From contig NZ_JACIDX010000015.1 of the NCBI RefSeq assembly GCF_014196525.1, forward strand, positions 1-64,000: a DNA stretch of 64,000 bases. The letters are read 5' to 3'. The notes under the pieces were generated by a model. The model saw only the letters and a program-made list of their open reading frames with translations, was not told where the DNA came from and ran no database searches. Source of the DNA: Novosphingobium sediminicola (lineage in GTDB: Bacteria; Pseudomonadota; Alphaproteobacteria; Sphingomonadales; Sphingomonadaceae). Positions 7,387 to 16,793 of this stretch are shown in pieces; the stretch's first letter is position 1, and each line of letters starts with the position of its first letter. The position numbers and the translations under genes were made by a program.

Positions 7387-9002
7387 GCGATCCCCGATTT
7401 GCCGGGGGCAAGGATATGGTTGGGATCAAGCGCCTGTTTGATAGCGGCATTCACCGCGCGGTTGGTATCGCCATATTGCGCCGCCACCAAGTCCATCGCG
7501 TGAACCCCGGTGCGATAGGAACACCAGCCGCGATCGCCAAATCCGGTGACCAGTTCGCGATAGCAATCATCGGCGCGCTTTTCCTCGGCCGGGTCGCTTT
7601 TGTCATACAGCAGCGCGATGATGTGGTGCAATTCGCGCATCCCCACGGCAAAGGCGGCGGTATAGTCAAAGCCGTGCCGCGCAAGGATCTGTTTAGCCAG
7701 ATCGATTTGCCCCTGCGTTTCGCTGCCCTTGGCCGGGGCCACCGGCGCAAACCATGCTAGGCCCCCGCCTGCACCCTTCCACCGCGCAAGGCCCACTTCC
7801 TCAAGGCTGAGGCCGCCGCGCATCAGCGTGGCGTGATGGTGGAACCACGGGTTGTCCTTCATCTGCTCCTGCGTCATCACATCGCCGTCGATGGCGGCAA
7901 AGGCGCCCCGGATGATGCGCTCGCTTTCGGCCACCTGCGCGGGCGTGCCGTACAGCGCGATATAGGTGTTCCACATGCCCAGATCATGCTGGGCCGCAAA
8001 TTGGGCGATCTCCTCATCGCTGACCTGTGCGGGTTTGGTGGTCACTTCGCCGCGCCGGTGGAACATGGCCAATTGATAGGCCGCCCCCATCATCAGCACC
8101 ACATTGGGAACGATGCCCGCAATGCGCAAAGGCCGCATGGCATCGGTAATGCGCGCCACATCCTCCATCTTCTTGTGGCGCACCACCAGCGGTTTATAGA
8201 CCGGCGGCGCGGGCATCAGCCACAGGCCCATTTTCGTCACCACGCCAAAATTCGACTGGGTGAAAATGCCGTCCAGATAAGGGCCATAGCCCCATTTGAA
8301 CGCCTGCCATGCGCTGGGGTTCTTGGTGCTGCCCATGCCGGTTTTCAAAATGTCGCCATTGGCCATGACGACCTCCATGCCGCATTGCACCATGAAATGC
8401 TCGCCATAGGGCGTATAGCCCACGCCGCGATCCAGCGTATTGCCGACCGGGCCGACAATCGGGCCAACTGTGGGCACATCGATCCACAGCGGGATATTAT
8501 GCTCGTCCAGATAGTCGCGCATCTGCTGATAGGTGACGCCCGGTTCGACCAGCGCGGTGCAAAGCTCGGTATCGACCGAAAGGATGCGGTTCATGCGTTT
8601 CAGGTCAAGGATGATCTGGCCCGGCGCGGCGGTGGTGGTGCTGCCATAGCCCATATTCTTGCCGGTGCTGACCGGCCAGAGGGGCTGACGATATTGGTTG
8701 GCGATTTTGAGGATCGCCTGCACTTGTTCGACATTGTCCGGCGCCACCGCGCCCACCGGCGCATGGCGGCCCGTGGGATCGGGCGTATAGCTTTTGGACC
8801 ATGGCCGCAGGCTCTCGGCATCGCCCGCCACCCATGCATCGCCCACCACGGCGCGCATGGCCTTGAGCGCAGCGGCAAGATCGGCCTTGCTGACGCCCGG
8901 CGCCAGAACGGCGCCCTGCGCCATCGCCTGTCCGGCAATGCCAATGGTGGCCGCAACTCCCGCGCCCAGCAATCCGCGTCTGTCGATGGTCGCCCCGCTC
9001 AT
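7383..9002 (-). CDS. FAD-linked oxidase, p-cresol methylhydroxylase/vanillyl-alcohol oxidase type
   Basis: A 539-residue exported flavoenzyme. The N-terminus has a Tat-like signal (IDRRGLLGAGVAATIGIAGQA). An FAD-binding PCMH domain follows (PLWPVSTGKNMGYGS; GVGYTPYGEHFMVQCGMEVV), then the C-terminal substrate domain (LYDKSDPAEEKR). Relatives such as PchF and 4-ethylphenol methylenehydroxylase oxidise the benzylic carbon of para-alkylphenols through a quinone methide and pass electrons to a small cytochrome c. The neighbouring gene encodes exactly such a cytochrome, overlapping by 4 bases. The start at 9002 is favoured because it gives that overlap and a clean signal peptide. Location is periplasmic. 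The exact phenol is not predictable. Confidence 0.85.
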   Translation of the reverse strand: MSGATIDRRGLLGAGVAATIGIAGQAMAQGAVLAPGVSKADLAAALKAMRAVVGDAWVAGDAESLRPWSKSYTPDPTGRHAPVGAVAPDNVEQVQAILKIANQYRQPLWPVSTGKNMGYGSTTTAAPGQIILDLKRMNRILSVDTELCTALVEPGVTYQQMRDYLDEHNIPLWIDVPTVGPIVGPVGNTLDRGVGYTPYGEHFMVQCGMEVVMANGDILKTGMGSTKNPSAWQAFKWGYGPYLDGIFTQSNFGVVTKMGLWLMPAPPVYKPLVVRHKKMEDVARITDAMRPLRIAGIVPNVVLMMGAAYQLAMFHRRGEVTTKPAQVSDEEIAQFAAQHDLGMWNTYIALYGTPAQVAESERIIRGAFAAIDGDVMTQEQMKDNPWFHHHATLMRGGLSLEEVGLARWKGAGGGLAWFAPVAPAKGSETQGQIDLAKQILARHGFDYTAAFAVGMRELHHIIALLYDKSDPAEEKRADDCYRELVTGFGDRGWCSYRTGVHAMDLVAAQYGDTNRAVNAAIKQALDPNHILAPGKSGIA

Positions 9003-9316
9003 TGGCCATGCTCCTTGGTGTCTTTGGGGGCCTTGGAAATCCATACGGCCAATGCGTCGAGTTCGGCGGGGGAGATTTCGGTCGGGCGCATGGCGGGCAT
9101 GCCGTTGCGCCCTGCGCGCACCATCGCCTGAATATATTCAACCGGCAGTTTGCGGCCCAAGATGATCGGCCCCACGTTATGGCCGTGGCAATAGGCGCAG
9201 ATGCTGGCGTAAGTCTTGGCCGGGCTGCGCTGTGCCAGCGTTTGACCCAAGGATTGCCCCGTTTGCGCCGAAGCGGGCGCGGCCAGGGCCAGCGCCATCA
9301 GCATCCACCGCCTCAT
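8999..9316 (-). CDS. Small class I cytochrome c, electron acceptor of the flavoenzyme
   Basis: A 105-residue protein with a cleavable signal peptide (LMALALAAPASAQ) and one haem-binding CAYCH motif near residue 40. A distal Met ligand candidate lies in RAGRNGMPAMRP. Its length and position match the cytochrome subunit of p-cresol methylhydroxylase-type flavocytochromes. Its stop overlaps the flavoprotein start (ATGA), and its own start overlaps the preceding SDR stop in the same way. It should sit in the periplasm and carry electrons from the FAD subunit to the respiratory chain. Confidence 0.87.
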   Translation of the reverse strand: MRRWMLMALALAAPASAQTGQSLGQTLAQRSPAKTYASICAYCHGHNVGPIILGRKLPVEYIQAMVRAGRNGMPAMRPTEISPAELDALAVWISKAPKDTKEHGQ

Positions 9317-10152
9317 TTGAACCTCCCCAGCATCATGCCGCCATCGATCACCACATGGGCGCCGGTCATATAATCAGAGGCATCGCTGGCCAGCATCAGC
9401 GCCAATGGCTTCATCTGCTCGGTTTCGGCCACGCTGCCCAAGGGCACGATGGCGTCCCATGCCGCGCGCACGGTGGGGTCTTTCTTCAGCCAACCACCAC
9501 CGATGTTGGTGACGAAAGGCCCCGGCGCGATGGCGTTGATGCGGATCCCGAATTCGGCAAGCTCCAGCCCCAGCGCGCGCACCATATGCAAAATGCCCGC
9601 CTTGGCAGGCATATAGGGTAGGCCGACAATCGGTTCGGTCACAAGCCCTGCGTTGGAGGCCGTGGCAATGATCGCGCCGCCGGTGCGGCCGTTGGCGCGG
9701 CCGGGCTGCTTCATGATCCGCACGGCATTGCTGATCGTATAGAACATGCCGGACAGATTGACCGCGATCGACTTGTCCCAGCGCTTGGGATCATAGGTAT
9801 CGACCTGCCCATCGGGATTGCGATGGCCTTCGGGGTTCCAAAAGCCCGCCCCGGTGTCGATCCCGGCATTGGCAAAGCAGATGTCCAGCCCGCCAAACGC
9901 CTTGGCGTGATCGTCGAACACGCGGGCCACGGCGTCACTGTCGGACACATCAAGTGCGACGGCGCGCACATCATAGCCCGCGTCGCGCAGGCGCTGCGCC
10001 TCGCGCTCGGCCCCGGCCAAGTCAATATCGCTCAGCGTCACCGCCGCCCCGCCCTCGGCCATCGCCTCGACATAGGCAAGGCCGAGGCCAGAGGCGCCCC
10101 CCGTGACCAGCGCGCTGCGGCCCGCGACCGAAAATCTGTCCAGAATTGCCAC
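9313..10152 (-). CDS. SDR-family oxidoreductase
   Basis: A 279-residue short-chain dehydrogenase with TGGASGLG, DID after strand 2 (NAD-type), a NAG motif (FANAG), active-site ATASNAG and YMPAK, and a C-terminal TGAHVVIDGG. An insertion around FWNPEGHRNPDGQVD (residues 105-120) is longer than in typical SDRs. It lies 13 bases after a DAD-like cupin, and its stop overlaps the cytochrome start. It is one of two SDRs bracketing the flavocytochrome and probably handles an alcohol or ketone intermediate. Confidence 0.85.
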   Translation of the reverse strand: MAILDRFSVAGRSALVTGGASGLGLAYVEAMAEGGAAVTLSDIDLAGAEREAQRLRDAGYDVRAVALDVSDSDAVARVFDDHAKAFGGLDICFANAGIDTGAGFWNPEGHRNPDGQVDTYDPKRWDKSIAVNLSGMFYTISNAVRIMKQPGRANGRTGGAIIATASNAGLVTEPIVGLPYMPAKAGILHMVRALGLELAEFGIRINAIAPGPFVTNIGGGWLKKDPTVRAAWDAIVPLGSVAETEQMKPLALMLASDASDYMTGAHVVIDGGMMLGRFK

Positions 10153-10165
10153 TGTGCCTGATCCT

Positions 10166-10699
10166 TTACAGATAGAGCGCGGGGTTGATGGCGATGTTGT
10201 TTTCGCGGCAATAGGTCTCGTAGTGGTTCATGAACCACCACACATCGAGCGTTTCGACATGCTTGCCATCGGCATCGTAAAACTCGTTGGCGCCCTGCAT
10301 CCAGAACAGGGCCTTCATGCCATCGGGATCATCGGTGACCAGCGTATGCGCGGTGCCGGGCGTTTCGGTGATGAAATCGCCGGGGCGGCATACCCAGTCA
10401 TATTCGAGATAGCGAAACGAGCCTTCCAGCCCGATGGCCCAGACCGGCCCGCGATGCTTGTGAGTGCCGATCACGCCGGGCGCCTTGATCCACAAGATGT
10501 TGCAATAGATGTTTTGCCGGACGTCAAACGCCAGATGCCGGATCGCCGCGCCCTCGCCAAAGGGCACCCACGGGCTTTCGCTCTCTTCGCGGCCGACATA
10601 GGTGCCTTCGACGCCCTTGCTTTTGATCAGATCCCCGTAAAGTTCTTGGATCTGCACGATCTTATAGGCCGAGGACGGCGGTGCTTTCATAGTGCCCAT
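10166..10699 (-). CDS. Cupin resembling 2,4'-dihydroxyacetophenone dioxygenase (copy 2)
   Basis: A 177-residue paralogue of the cupin at 6053. The two share SPWVPFGE, HLAFDVRQN, GVIGTHxHRG, RYLEYDW, HTLV and the WWFxNHYETYCR tail. The metal ligands HxH (THKHRG), Glu (RYLEYDW) and His (GTAHTL) are all present. The two copies are clearly recent relatives but too different to be a simple duplication artefact, so they may act on different substrates or form a mixed enzyme. It lies 21 bases after the third cupin gene in the same transcript. Confidence 0.8.
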   Translation of the reverse strand: MGTMKAPPSSAYKIVQIQELYGDLIKSKGVEGTYVGREESESPWVPFGEGAAIRHLAFDVRQNIYCNILWIKAPGVIGTHKHRGPVWAIGLEGSFRYLEYDWVCRPGDFITETPGTAHTLVTDDPDGMKALFWMQGANEFYDADGKHVETLDVWWFMNHYETYCRENNIAINPALYL

Positions 10700-10720
10700 G
10701 GGCTGTTCCTCTCTGGGATA

Positions 10721-11254
10721 TTATCGGATGAGCGTGTCGACATAGTCGGCGCCGATGCCATTGCTGGCATAATGGGCGCGGGCCGCGGCGATGTAGTCAA
10801 ACACATCATAGTGGCCGGTGGTGTTGCCCGCTTCGTCCAGCCACATCAGCGGGCCGGAGACGACGAAGAACACTTTCATCGGGTCGGCATGTTCATAGCA
10901 GACCAGCGTGTGGCTCTCGCCGGGGGTTTCATAGACGAAATCGCCCGCCGTGGCCGTCCACTCATGCTCCAGATAGGCCCACTTGCCGCTGATCGTGTAG
11001 GCCCAGATCGGGTGCGGATGGTAATGGCGGTTCACAAGGCCCGCCTGTTTGCTCATCAACACATCGGCCCACATATTCTTGGACGGGCTGATCCACACCG
11101 GCTTGGACGAGACGGTCTCGCTGATCGGCACCCAGTAGCGTTCGTCGCCCTCGGCGATCTTGGGCAGATAGACTTCGGGCAGGCCGCCCTCGCGAAAGAC
11201 CTTTTCGACCGGCTTGATATCTTTCCAGAATTCGCTGTGCGCTGTTTCGGGCAT
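10721..11254 (-). CDS. Cupin resembling 2,4'-dihydroxyacetophenone dioxygenase (copy 3, divergent)
   Basis: A 177-residue cupin with the same core as copies 1 and 2 but a diverged N-terminus (WVPISETVSSKPVWISPSKN) and metal segment RHYHPHPIWAY with an extra His. The Glu (YLEHEW) and third His (GESHTL) are kept. The C-terminus lacks the NHYETYCR tail. The start at 11254 is fixed by AAGGAGG five bases upstream; a longer upstream reading has no support. It is the first gene after the TonB receptor. The diverged substrate pocket suggests a different substrate or a later step. Confidence 0.78.
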   Translation of the reverse strand: MPETAHSEFWKDIKPVEKVFREGGLPEVYLPKIAEGDERYWVPISETVSSKPVWISPSKNMWADVLMSKQAGLVNRHYHPHPIWAYTISGKWAYLEHEWTATAGDFVYETPGESHTLVCYEHADPMKVFFVVSGPLMWLDEAGNTTGHYDVFDYIAAARAHYASNGIGADYVDTLIR

Positions 11255-11321
11255 GGTCGCCTCCTTCAAGGGAAAGGGCGCCGGACGGACAGGGCCAGTC
11301 CGGCGCAAGGCAGGGTCTCGA

Positions 11322-13862
11322 TTAGAACTTGATCCCAAGCCGCGCGTACCATTCGGCCGGGCGGCTGTAGGTGCCGTAGATCTGGCCACCGGCATATTGG
11401 GCCTGACCCGTGGTCAGATAGCGCTCGTTGGTCAGATTGGTGCCGCCCACGGTCAGATCCCAGAACCCGCTGAGCGGCTTATAGGTGGCGCTGGCATTGA
11501 TGACGGTCGTGGCGGGACGTTCGAGCAGGAAGGTCCCTTCGGTGTCATTCTTCATCTTGTCGGTGAAGGTGACATCGCCCAGCAGCACCAGCTTGCCATG
11601 CTTGCCAAGATCAGCCTCGTAACGGGGGCTGATGTTGATCTTGTACTTGGGCGTCTTGGGCAAGGTGGCCCCGGCAAACACGCCAGCCTGCAAGGCCGAG
11701 GCAGCCACCTGCGCCGGGCCATCGACCGAAGTATAGACGGCATCGGTATAGCCCAGCGATCCAGTCAGCGTCAGGCCTTGCGCAGGCGCGGCGGTGAGTT
11801 CCAGTTCAAAGCCGCGAATGCGCGCAACACCCGCGTTCTGGATGGTGGGCGAAACGCCTTGCTGAAAGTTGAGCTGGATGCCCGAATAATCGGTCTGGAA
11901 CACCGCGCCGTTGATTTGCAGATGGCGGTCAAAGAACTGGGTCTTGGCGCCCACCTCATAGGTTGTGGCCTTTTCCGCGCCAAAGCCGGGCGCATAGGGC
12001 AGCGGGTTGGACAGGCGGGTGGTCCAGCCGCCGGTCTTGTAACCCTTGGACCAGCTGGCATAGAGCATGATCGCATCGCTGGGGTGATATTGCAGGCCCA
12101 CCTTGGGCGAGAAATTGTTGAAGCTCTTGTGCTGCTCGCCCGCAATGTAATAGCGCAGGGGCTGGCCCGGGTTGGGGAAGTTGTTGTCGATGCGGCACTG
12201 GTTCGAGATCGGCGTCAGCGAGGCGCAATTGGGATCGCCAAAGAACTGGGCCAGCTTGTAGTTCAGCCCGTTATTGTCCGACTGGAACCCCTCGAAGGTC
12301 TTGCTTTCATGGGTATAACGCCCGCCAAGGGTGATGCCCAACTGCTCGGTGATCTTATAGTCGGCCTGACCATAGAAAGCATAGTTCTTGGTGGAGAGGT
12401 TGTTGGGCCCATCCACCTGCAACAGGCCTTCGGCAAAGGTCACGTAATCATGCAGATTGCCGCTTTCGGTAAAGTAATAGGCGCCCAGCACATAGTTGAG
12501 CTTCTTATCCATCGCCTTGCCGGTCAGTTGCAGCTCCTCGCTGAACTGCTTCTGGTTCATTTCAAAGCTGGTGTGCAGGAAATCGAGCGGCGAACCGTCC
12601 AGATCCATGCCCGCCTTCCAATGCAGTTCGCGATAGGCCGTTATTGACTTGATCGTCATATTTTCGGCCAGATCGTAATCAATGGTGGCCGACCCGCCAT
12701 AGGACTTCATTTTCGAGAAATTATTGCCATTGGCATAGCTGGTGTCGATGCTGTTGGTCACAAAACGGTTGTCATAGGGCAGCCGGTTGTTGTTCGGATT
12801 GGCATCGGCATTGACGCCATAAATCGAGGGCAGATCGACCACCGAATTGAGGCCGCCGCGATTGCCGACAAAGGCGCCCGACGGAGGCCCGCCGATAAAA
12901 CTGTCGCAAGGGCCGGTCACGCCGCCCACGGTCTGCGTGGGATTGCCCGCGATGGCGCAATTATAGGTGCCTGCAAACACGGCCGGAAAGGTGGCGATGA
13001 GTTTGTTGGCGATTTGGGACGTGTCGATATTGCTGTAATCGCCGCTCAACGTCACGCGCAGAGCGCCGCCGTCATTGTAACGCAATTTGCCGCGCAGATT
13101 GTAATTGTTGTCGCCCCCTTCGGTGCCGTAACCGCTGTTGTAATATCCGGCCGCCTTGAACGAAGTGATCGGGTCCTCGGAATAGTTCGACGCGCCGGGG
13201 AACGGAATGCGGTGCATATAGCCGTCGCGATGCGTGGTCGAAAAGCTGAGCGAGGAGGACAGGCTTTCGGTGATCGGCAGATCGACCGTGCCCTTGGCCG
13301 AAAACATGCCGAAGCTGCCGGTGGTCACGCTGCCGGTGAAGCGGAATTCCTTGCCCGGATCATGGGTGACGATGCTGATCGCGCCGCCGATCGTGTTGCG
13401 GCCAAACAGCGTGCCTTGCGGGCCTTTCAAGACCTCGACCCGGTCCACATCGGGCAGATCCTGATTGGCGCCCACCGAACGGGCCAGATAGACCCCGTCC
13501 AGATAGATGCCGACGCCCGGATCGATGTTAAAGGCAAAGTCATTGGCGCCAATGCCGCGAATATAGGCCGACAGCACCGCCGAGCTGCCCGAAAAGGGCG
13601 TGCCGGCGTCCAGCGTCACGTTGGGCGCGATGGCCGAGAGCGAGGCCACGCTGGTGACCGCGCGCTCCTGCAACGCATTGGCGGTAAAGGCGCTGATGGC
13701 GATCGGCACGTTCTGGACGTTTTCCGACCGCTTTTGCGCGGTGACGACAATGGCCTCAATGCCGCCATTGTCCTTGGCCTTGGCTGCTTCATCAGCGGCA
13801 AATGCAGGGGCGGCTGTGATCAGCCCGCCCAGCGCCACACCCACGAGCAAAATGCTACGCAT
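11322..13862 (-). CDS. TonB-dependent outer-membrane receptor
   Basis: An 846-residue receptor with signal peptide (VGVALGGLITAAPAFA), TonB box (EAIVVTAQKR), plug domain (VLKGPQGTLFGRNTIGGAISI) and a 22-strand-type barrel ending in the expected aromatic residue (ARLGIKF). AGGAGAGG precedes the ATG at 13862. Receptors of this kind in sphingomonads take up aromatic and plant-derived compounds; no siderophore gene is nearby. It lies at the head of the cupin-flavocytochrome genes and directly after an AraC regulator, so it is probably the uptake port for the pathway substrate. Confidence 0.9.
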   Translation of the reverse strand: MRSILLVGVALGGLITAAPAFAADEAAKAKDNGGIEAIVVTAQKRSENVQNVPIAISAFTANALQERAVTSVASLSAIAPNVTLDAGTPFSGSSAVLSAYIRGIGANDFAFNIDPGVGIYLDGVYLARSVGANQDLPDVDRVEVLKGPQGTLFGRNTIGGAISIVTHDPGKEFRFTGSVTTGSFGMFSAKGTVDLPITESLSSSLSFSTTHRDGYMHRIPFPGASNYSEDPITSFKAAGYYNSGYGTEGGDNNYNLRGKLRYNDGGALRVTLSGDYSNIDTSQIANKLIATFPAVFAGTYNCAIAGNPTQTVGGVTGPCDSFIGGPPSGAFVGNRGGLNSVVDLPSIYGVNADANPNNNRLPYDNRFVTNSIDTSYANGNNFSKMKSYGGSATIDYDLAENMTIKSITAYRELHWKAGMDLDGSPLDFLHTSFEMNQKQFSEELQLTGKAMDKKLNYVLGAYYFTESGNLHDYVTFAEGLLQVDGPNNLSTKNYAFYGQADYKITEQLGITLGGRYTHESKTFEGFQSDNNGLNYKLAQFFGDPNCASLTPISNQCRIDNNFPNPGQPLRYYIAGEQHKSFNNFSPKVGLQYHPSDAIMLYASWSKGYKTGGWTTRLSNPLPYAPGFGAEKATTYEVGAKTQFFDRHLQINGAVFQTDYSGIQLNFQQGVSPTIQNAGVARIRGFELELTAAPAQGLTLTGSLGYTDAVYTSVDGPAQVAASALQAGVFAGATLPKTPKYKINISPRYEADLGKHGKLVLLGDVTFTDKMKNDTEGTFLLERPATTVINASATYKPLSGFWDLTVGGTNLTNERYLTTGQAQYAGGQIYGTYSRPAEWYARLGIKF

Positions 13863-13994
13863 AGTTCCGGTTCCTCTCCTGACTGCCGGTCTTTTACCGG
13901 TTCGTCCGATTGTGAGTTTAACGATGGAAAAACCCTTGGCTTGCACTGGGGCGCAAGGGATTGGGACAGAGGCGCAAAACCGGCGCCCCAAATT

Positions 13995-14918
13995 CTATTG
14001 CATGCCCCGCCATTGCGAGGGCGTGGCGCCATAAGCGGCGCGAAAACAGCGGGCGAAATAGCCGCTGTCGGAAAAGCCGAGGTCGAAGGCGATGGCGGTC
14101 ACACTCATCCCCGGATTGACGATCAGCAATTCGCAGGCGCGCGTCAGACGCCGCGAGAGAATATAGGCCGAAGGGGTAGTGCCCATCGCGGCAAAGGCGT
14201 TCTGCACCGTGCGCACGCTGACGCCCAGTTCCGCCGCGATTTCAATCGAGCCGAATTGCGCACAGCCCAGATTGGCATCCACCAGCGTCACGATCTTGTC
14301 GCGCAGGGGCTGGCAAGGTTGGACGGGATGTTGCCCATCGCGCACCGCAAGGCTGAGCAGATCGAGGAAGACGTTGGACACGCCCTGCTGCCATGCCGCA
14401 TCACTGTGGCCTTGATCGCCCTGTTGCCAGAGCGAGAGGATGAAATTGTGCAACAGACGGCTGCCCGGCGTGGCCCCGGAAATGCGGCGCGAGAGGGCGG
14501 CATCGAGATCGGGCAGGCGCGCCTCCAACCCGGCGCGCGGCATTTCCACCACCAGAAATTCGTGCTGACGCAGATCGATGCGATAGGGTTCATTGGCGCT
14601 GGACAGCACGAAATCGCCTACGCCCAGTTCGGACACCCGCCCGCATTGTTCATGGCGCGAGCGGCCCGAATGCTGGACATGCAGCACCACCGCCTCGGGC
14701 GCCGATCCGGTCGGGCGGCGCTGCACCAGACTGCCGCAGGAACGCGGGCGGATCATCACCAGATCGCCCAGACTCCACCGCCGCATCTCCGCCTCAAAGG
14801 CATCCTTGCGCTGGTCAACCAAGGTGCCGGGATAGGTCTCATTGGTCAGCCGGTTCCAGAAATCGAGACGCTCATTGGCGGCGATCCGGGCGGTGGAGAA
14901 ATGTTCGATCGTGCTCAT
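13995..14918 (-). CDS. AraC-family transcriptional regulator
   Basis: A 307-residue protein with an N-terminal AraC_binding_2-like sensor domain and a C-terminal pair of helix-turn-helix motifs. The conserved signature is SVTAIAFDLGFSDSGYFARCF...YGATPSQWR. Relatives (NahR-independent XylS/FeaR-like proteins) commonly activate aromatic catabolism. The gene is 132 bases upstream of the TonB receptor and reads the same way, so it likely controls the receptor and the genes beyond it. It is separated from the MFS gene by 19 bases. Confidence 0.87.
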   Translation of the reverse strand: MSTIEHFSTARIAANERLDFWNRLTNETYPGTLVDQRKDAFEAEMRRWSLGDLVMIRPRSCGSLVQRRPTGSAPEAVVLHVQHSGRSRHEQCGRVSELGVGDFVLSSANEPYRIDLRQHEFLVVEMPRAGLEARLPDLDAALSRRISGATPGSRLLHNFILSLWQQGDQGHSDAAWQQGVSNVFLDLLSLAVRDGQHPVQPCQPLRDKIVTLVDANLGCAQFGSIEIAAELGVSVRTVQNAFAAMGTTPSAYILSRRLTRACELLIVNPGMSVTAIAFDLGFSDSGYFARCFRAAYGATPSQWRGMQ

Positions 14919-14937
14919 GATGCCTACCTTTGCAAGA

Positions 14938-16176
14938 TCAACGTCCGCGCCGGGCCAAAACGGCAGGCGCGGATTCCAAAAGCCCCAGCGCCAGCACCGT
15001 GGCCGCCACGGTCAGGCCGAGCATGATCCACAGCGGCGCGCCCAGCCCCCAGACATCGGCCGCAGCCCCCGCCACAAAGGGGCTGAGCACACCGCCCAGC
15101 ACCTCGCCCGCGCCCATCACCATGCCGGTCAGTGTGGCGGCCAGACGCGGATCGACCGATTCCGAAGGGATCGTGGCCATGAACATGGGGAACAGGCCAT
15201 TAAGCCCCCAGCCGAAGAAGAAAATCGCCGCCAGCCCCCAGCTTCCGCCTGTATAATACAGCGCGCCCAGCGGCAGCAGCATCCCCAGCGCCGAAAAGCC
15301 GATCATCACCGGCTTGCGCCCGATGGCGTCGGAAATGGCCGGCACCAGAAAGCTGCCCAGCCCTGCCGAAATGCCCAGCACCGCCATCATCCAGCTCATC
15401 GTTTCAGGCGCCATGGCGCGCACCTTGGTCAGATAGAGCGGCATGAAGGCCCAGCACACCACCAGATAGCTGACCAGCAGCACGGCAATCGCAGCGCACA
15501 GGATGACATTGCGATTTCCAAAGGCCTCGCGCATCGTCACCTTGGGGCGTTCGGCATGTTCATGGGCTTCCCTCGGCGGTTCGCGCAGGGTGAAAGCGAT
15601 CAGGGCGGCCGTGACGATGCCGGGCAGCGCGGCCAGATAAAAGCCCTCGCGCCAGCCCCAGGTGTTGGCGATCCACACCAGCACCAGCGGCGCGACAAAG
15701 GAACCCAGCAGGTTCGACCCCAGATTCTGCCCGATGCCCATCGCCATGCCGCGCCGCGCGGGCGCCACTTCCTCGACGATCATCGCATGGCTGACCGGCA
15801 TGATCCCGCCTTCGGCCACGCCCATCAGCAGGCGCGCGGCAAACAGCACCATAAAACTGCCCGCCGCGCCCGATACGAAAGAGCACAGGCAAAAGGCGAG
15901 GCTGGCCCAGACGACCACGATCTTTTGCTTGCCCATCCGGTCCGACAGGCCGCCCACCACAAATCCGGCAATCGCCCATGTCAAAGACAGCGCGCTGGAT
16001 AGCAGGCCGACCGCCTTGTTGCTGAAGCCCAGATCGTGCTGGATGAAAGGCATCAGAAAATTGGGAGCATTCCGGTCGAAAAAGACGATGCCGAAATTGA
16101 GGCTGAGCAGCCCCACCACCCAGATCTGATAGGCCGCGCCGCGCCTTGTCGCGGCATTGGGATCGGGCGCGCTCAT
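14938..16176 (-). CDS. MFS transporter (ACS-like family)
   Basis: A 412-residue, 12-helix major facilitator. Signature DRMGKQK follows TM2-3 (GLSDRMGKQKIVVVW), and FFDRNAPNF in TM1 is typical of the anion:cation symporter group that imports organic and aromatic acids. Its start overlaps the VOC gene stop by 4 bases (ATGA). Probable inner-membrane importer of the pathway substrate or an acid intermediate. Confidence 0.85.
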   Translation of the reverse strand: MSAPDPNAATRRGAAYQIWVVGLLSLNFGIVFFDRNAPNFLMPFIQHDLGFSNKAVGLLSSALSLTWAIAGFVVGGLSDRMGKQKIVVVWASLAFCLCSFVSGAAGSFMVLFAARLLMGVAEGGIMPVSHAMIVEEVAPARRGMAMGIGQNLGSNLLGSFVAPLVLVWIANTWGWREGFYLAALPGIVTAALIAFTLREPPREAHEHAERPKVTMREAFGNRNVILCAAIAVLLVSYLVVCWAFMPLYLTKVRAMAPETMSWMMAVLGISAGLGSFLVPAISDAIGRKPVMIGFSALGMLLPLGALYYTGGSWGLAAIFFFGWGLNGLFPMFMATIPSESVDPRLAATLTGMVMGAGEVLGGVLSPFVAGAAADVWGLGAPLWIMLGLTVAATVLALGLLESAPAVLARRGR

Positions 16177-16727
16177 GCAAAAGGCCTGACGCGATCAGAG
16201 CCATCCCAATTCTGCGCCGCCGCATAAAACCGGGTAAACGCCTCGTCCATGCCCGATGTCGCGGGGATCAGTTCGAGCATCCCCGGATCATTGTGCCCAT
16301 CGTCCAGATAGGCCACCGAGCCGCCGGTCGGCACTTGCGCCCGGTAGGCTACCGTATAGCCGCGCGCTTCATAGTCCGGTATTTCGGCATCCACATCGCT
16401 CACCGCCACGCCGATATGGTGAAAACCATAGCCGCGCCGGTCGATCAAATCCTTGTAAACCGAAAGATTGTCATCCAGCGGCTGGATCAATTCGATGCAT
16501 ATCGATCCGGCAAAAGCCATGGCGATGGCAACATCGCCGGTGGCCTGCGCCCCGCGATAAACATGGTCAGGCGCCAGAAAATGGTCGAGCAGAAACCACG
16601 GACCAACCCGCGCCTCGTCAATCCACCAGTCGATTGCCTGATGAATATCCCGGACCACATAGGCAGTCTGAATCGTCTGGCCCACGCGGGCGCCAAAGCC
16701 CATCGCATGCCCTTTCGGCAATTGCAT
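16173..16727 (-). CDS. VOC/glyoxalase-superfamily protein
   Basis: A 184-residue protein of the vicinal-oxygen-chelate superfamily, with two beta-alpha-beta-beta-beta modules (IQTAYVVRDIHQAIDWW; YGFHHIGVAVSDVDAEI). Metal ligand candidates are His in FHHIGV and Glu in LELIPAT. Members include glyoxalase, methylmalonyl-CoA epimerase and extradiol dioxygenases; this one is too short for an extradiol enzyme. AAAGGAGAG lies five bases before the ATG at 16727. It is translationally coupled to the MFS gene. The function within the cluster is undetermined. Confidence 0.8.
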   Translation of the reverse strand: MQLPKGHAMGFGARVGQTIQTAYVVRDIHQAIDWWIDEARVGPWFLLDHFLAPDHVYRGAQATGDVAIAMAFAGSICIELIQPLDDNLSVYKDLIDRRGYGFHHIGVAVSDVDAEIPDYEARGYTVAYRAQVPTGGSVAYLDDGHNDPGMLELIPATSGMDEAFTRFYAAAQNWDGSDRVRPFA

Positions 16728-16793
16728 CGCTCTCTCCTTTACCGGCGCGAGGTCCATGCCCCGCGCTCTGGTTTTTGCGTTTCGCGGCCTAGG

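Noticed and set aside
13014..15026. A 670-codon plus-strand open frame
   Set aside because: It is antisense to the TonB receptor and AraC gene, has no domain, and reflects the high GC codon bias.
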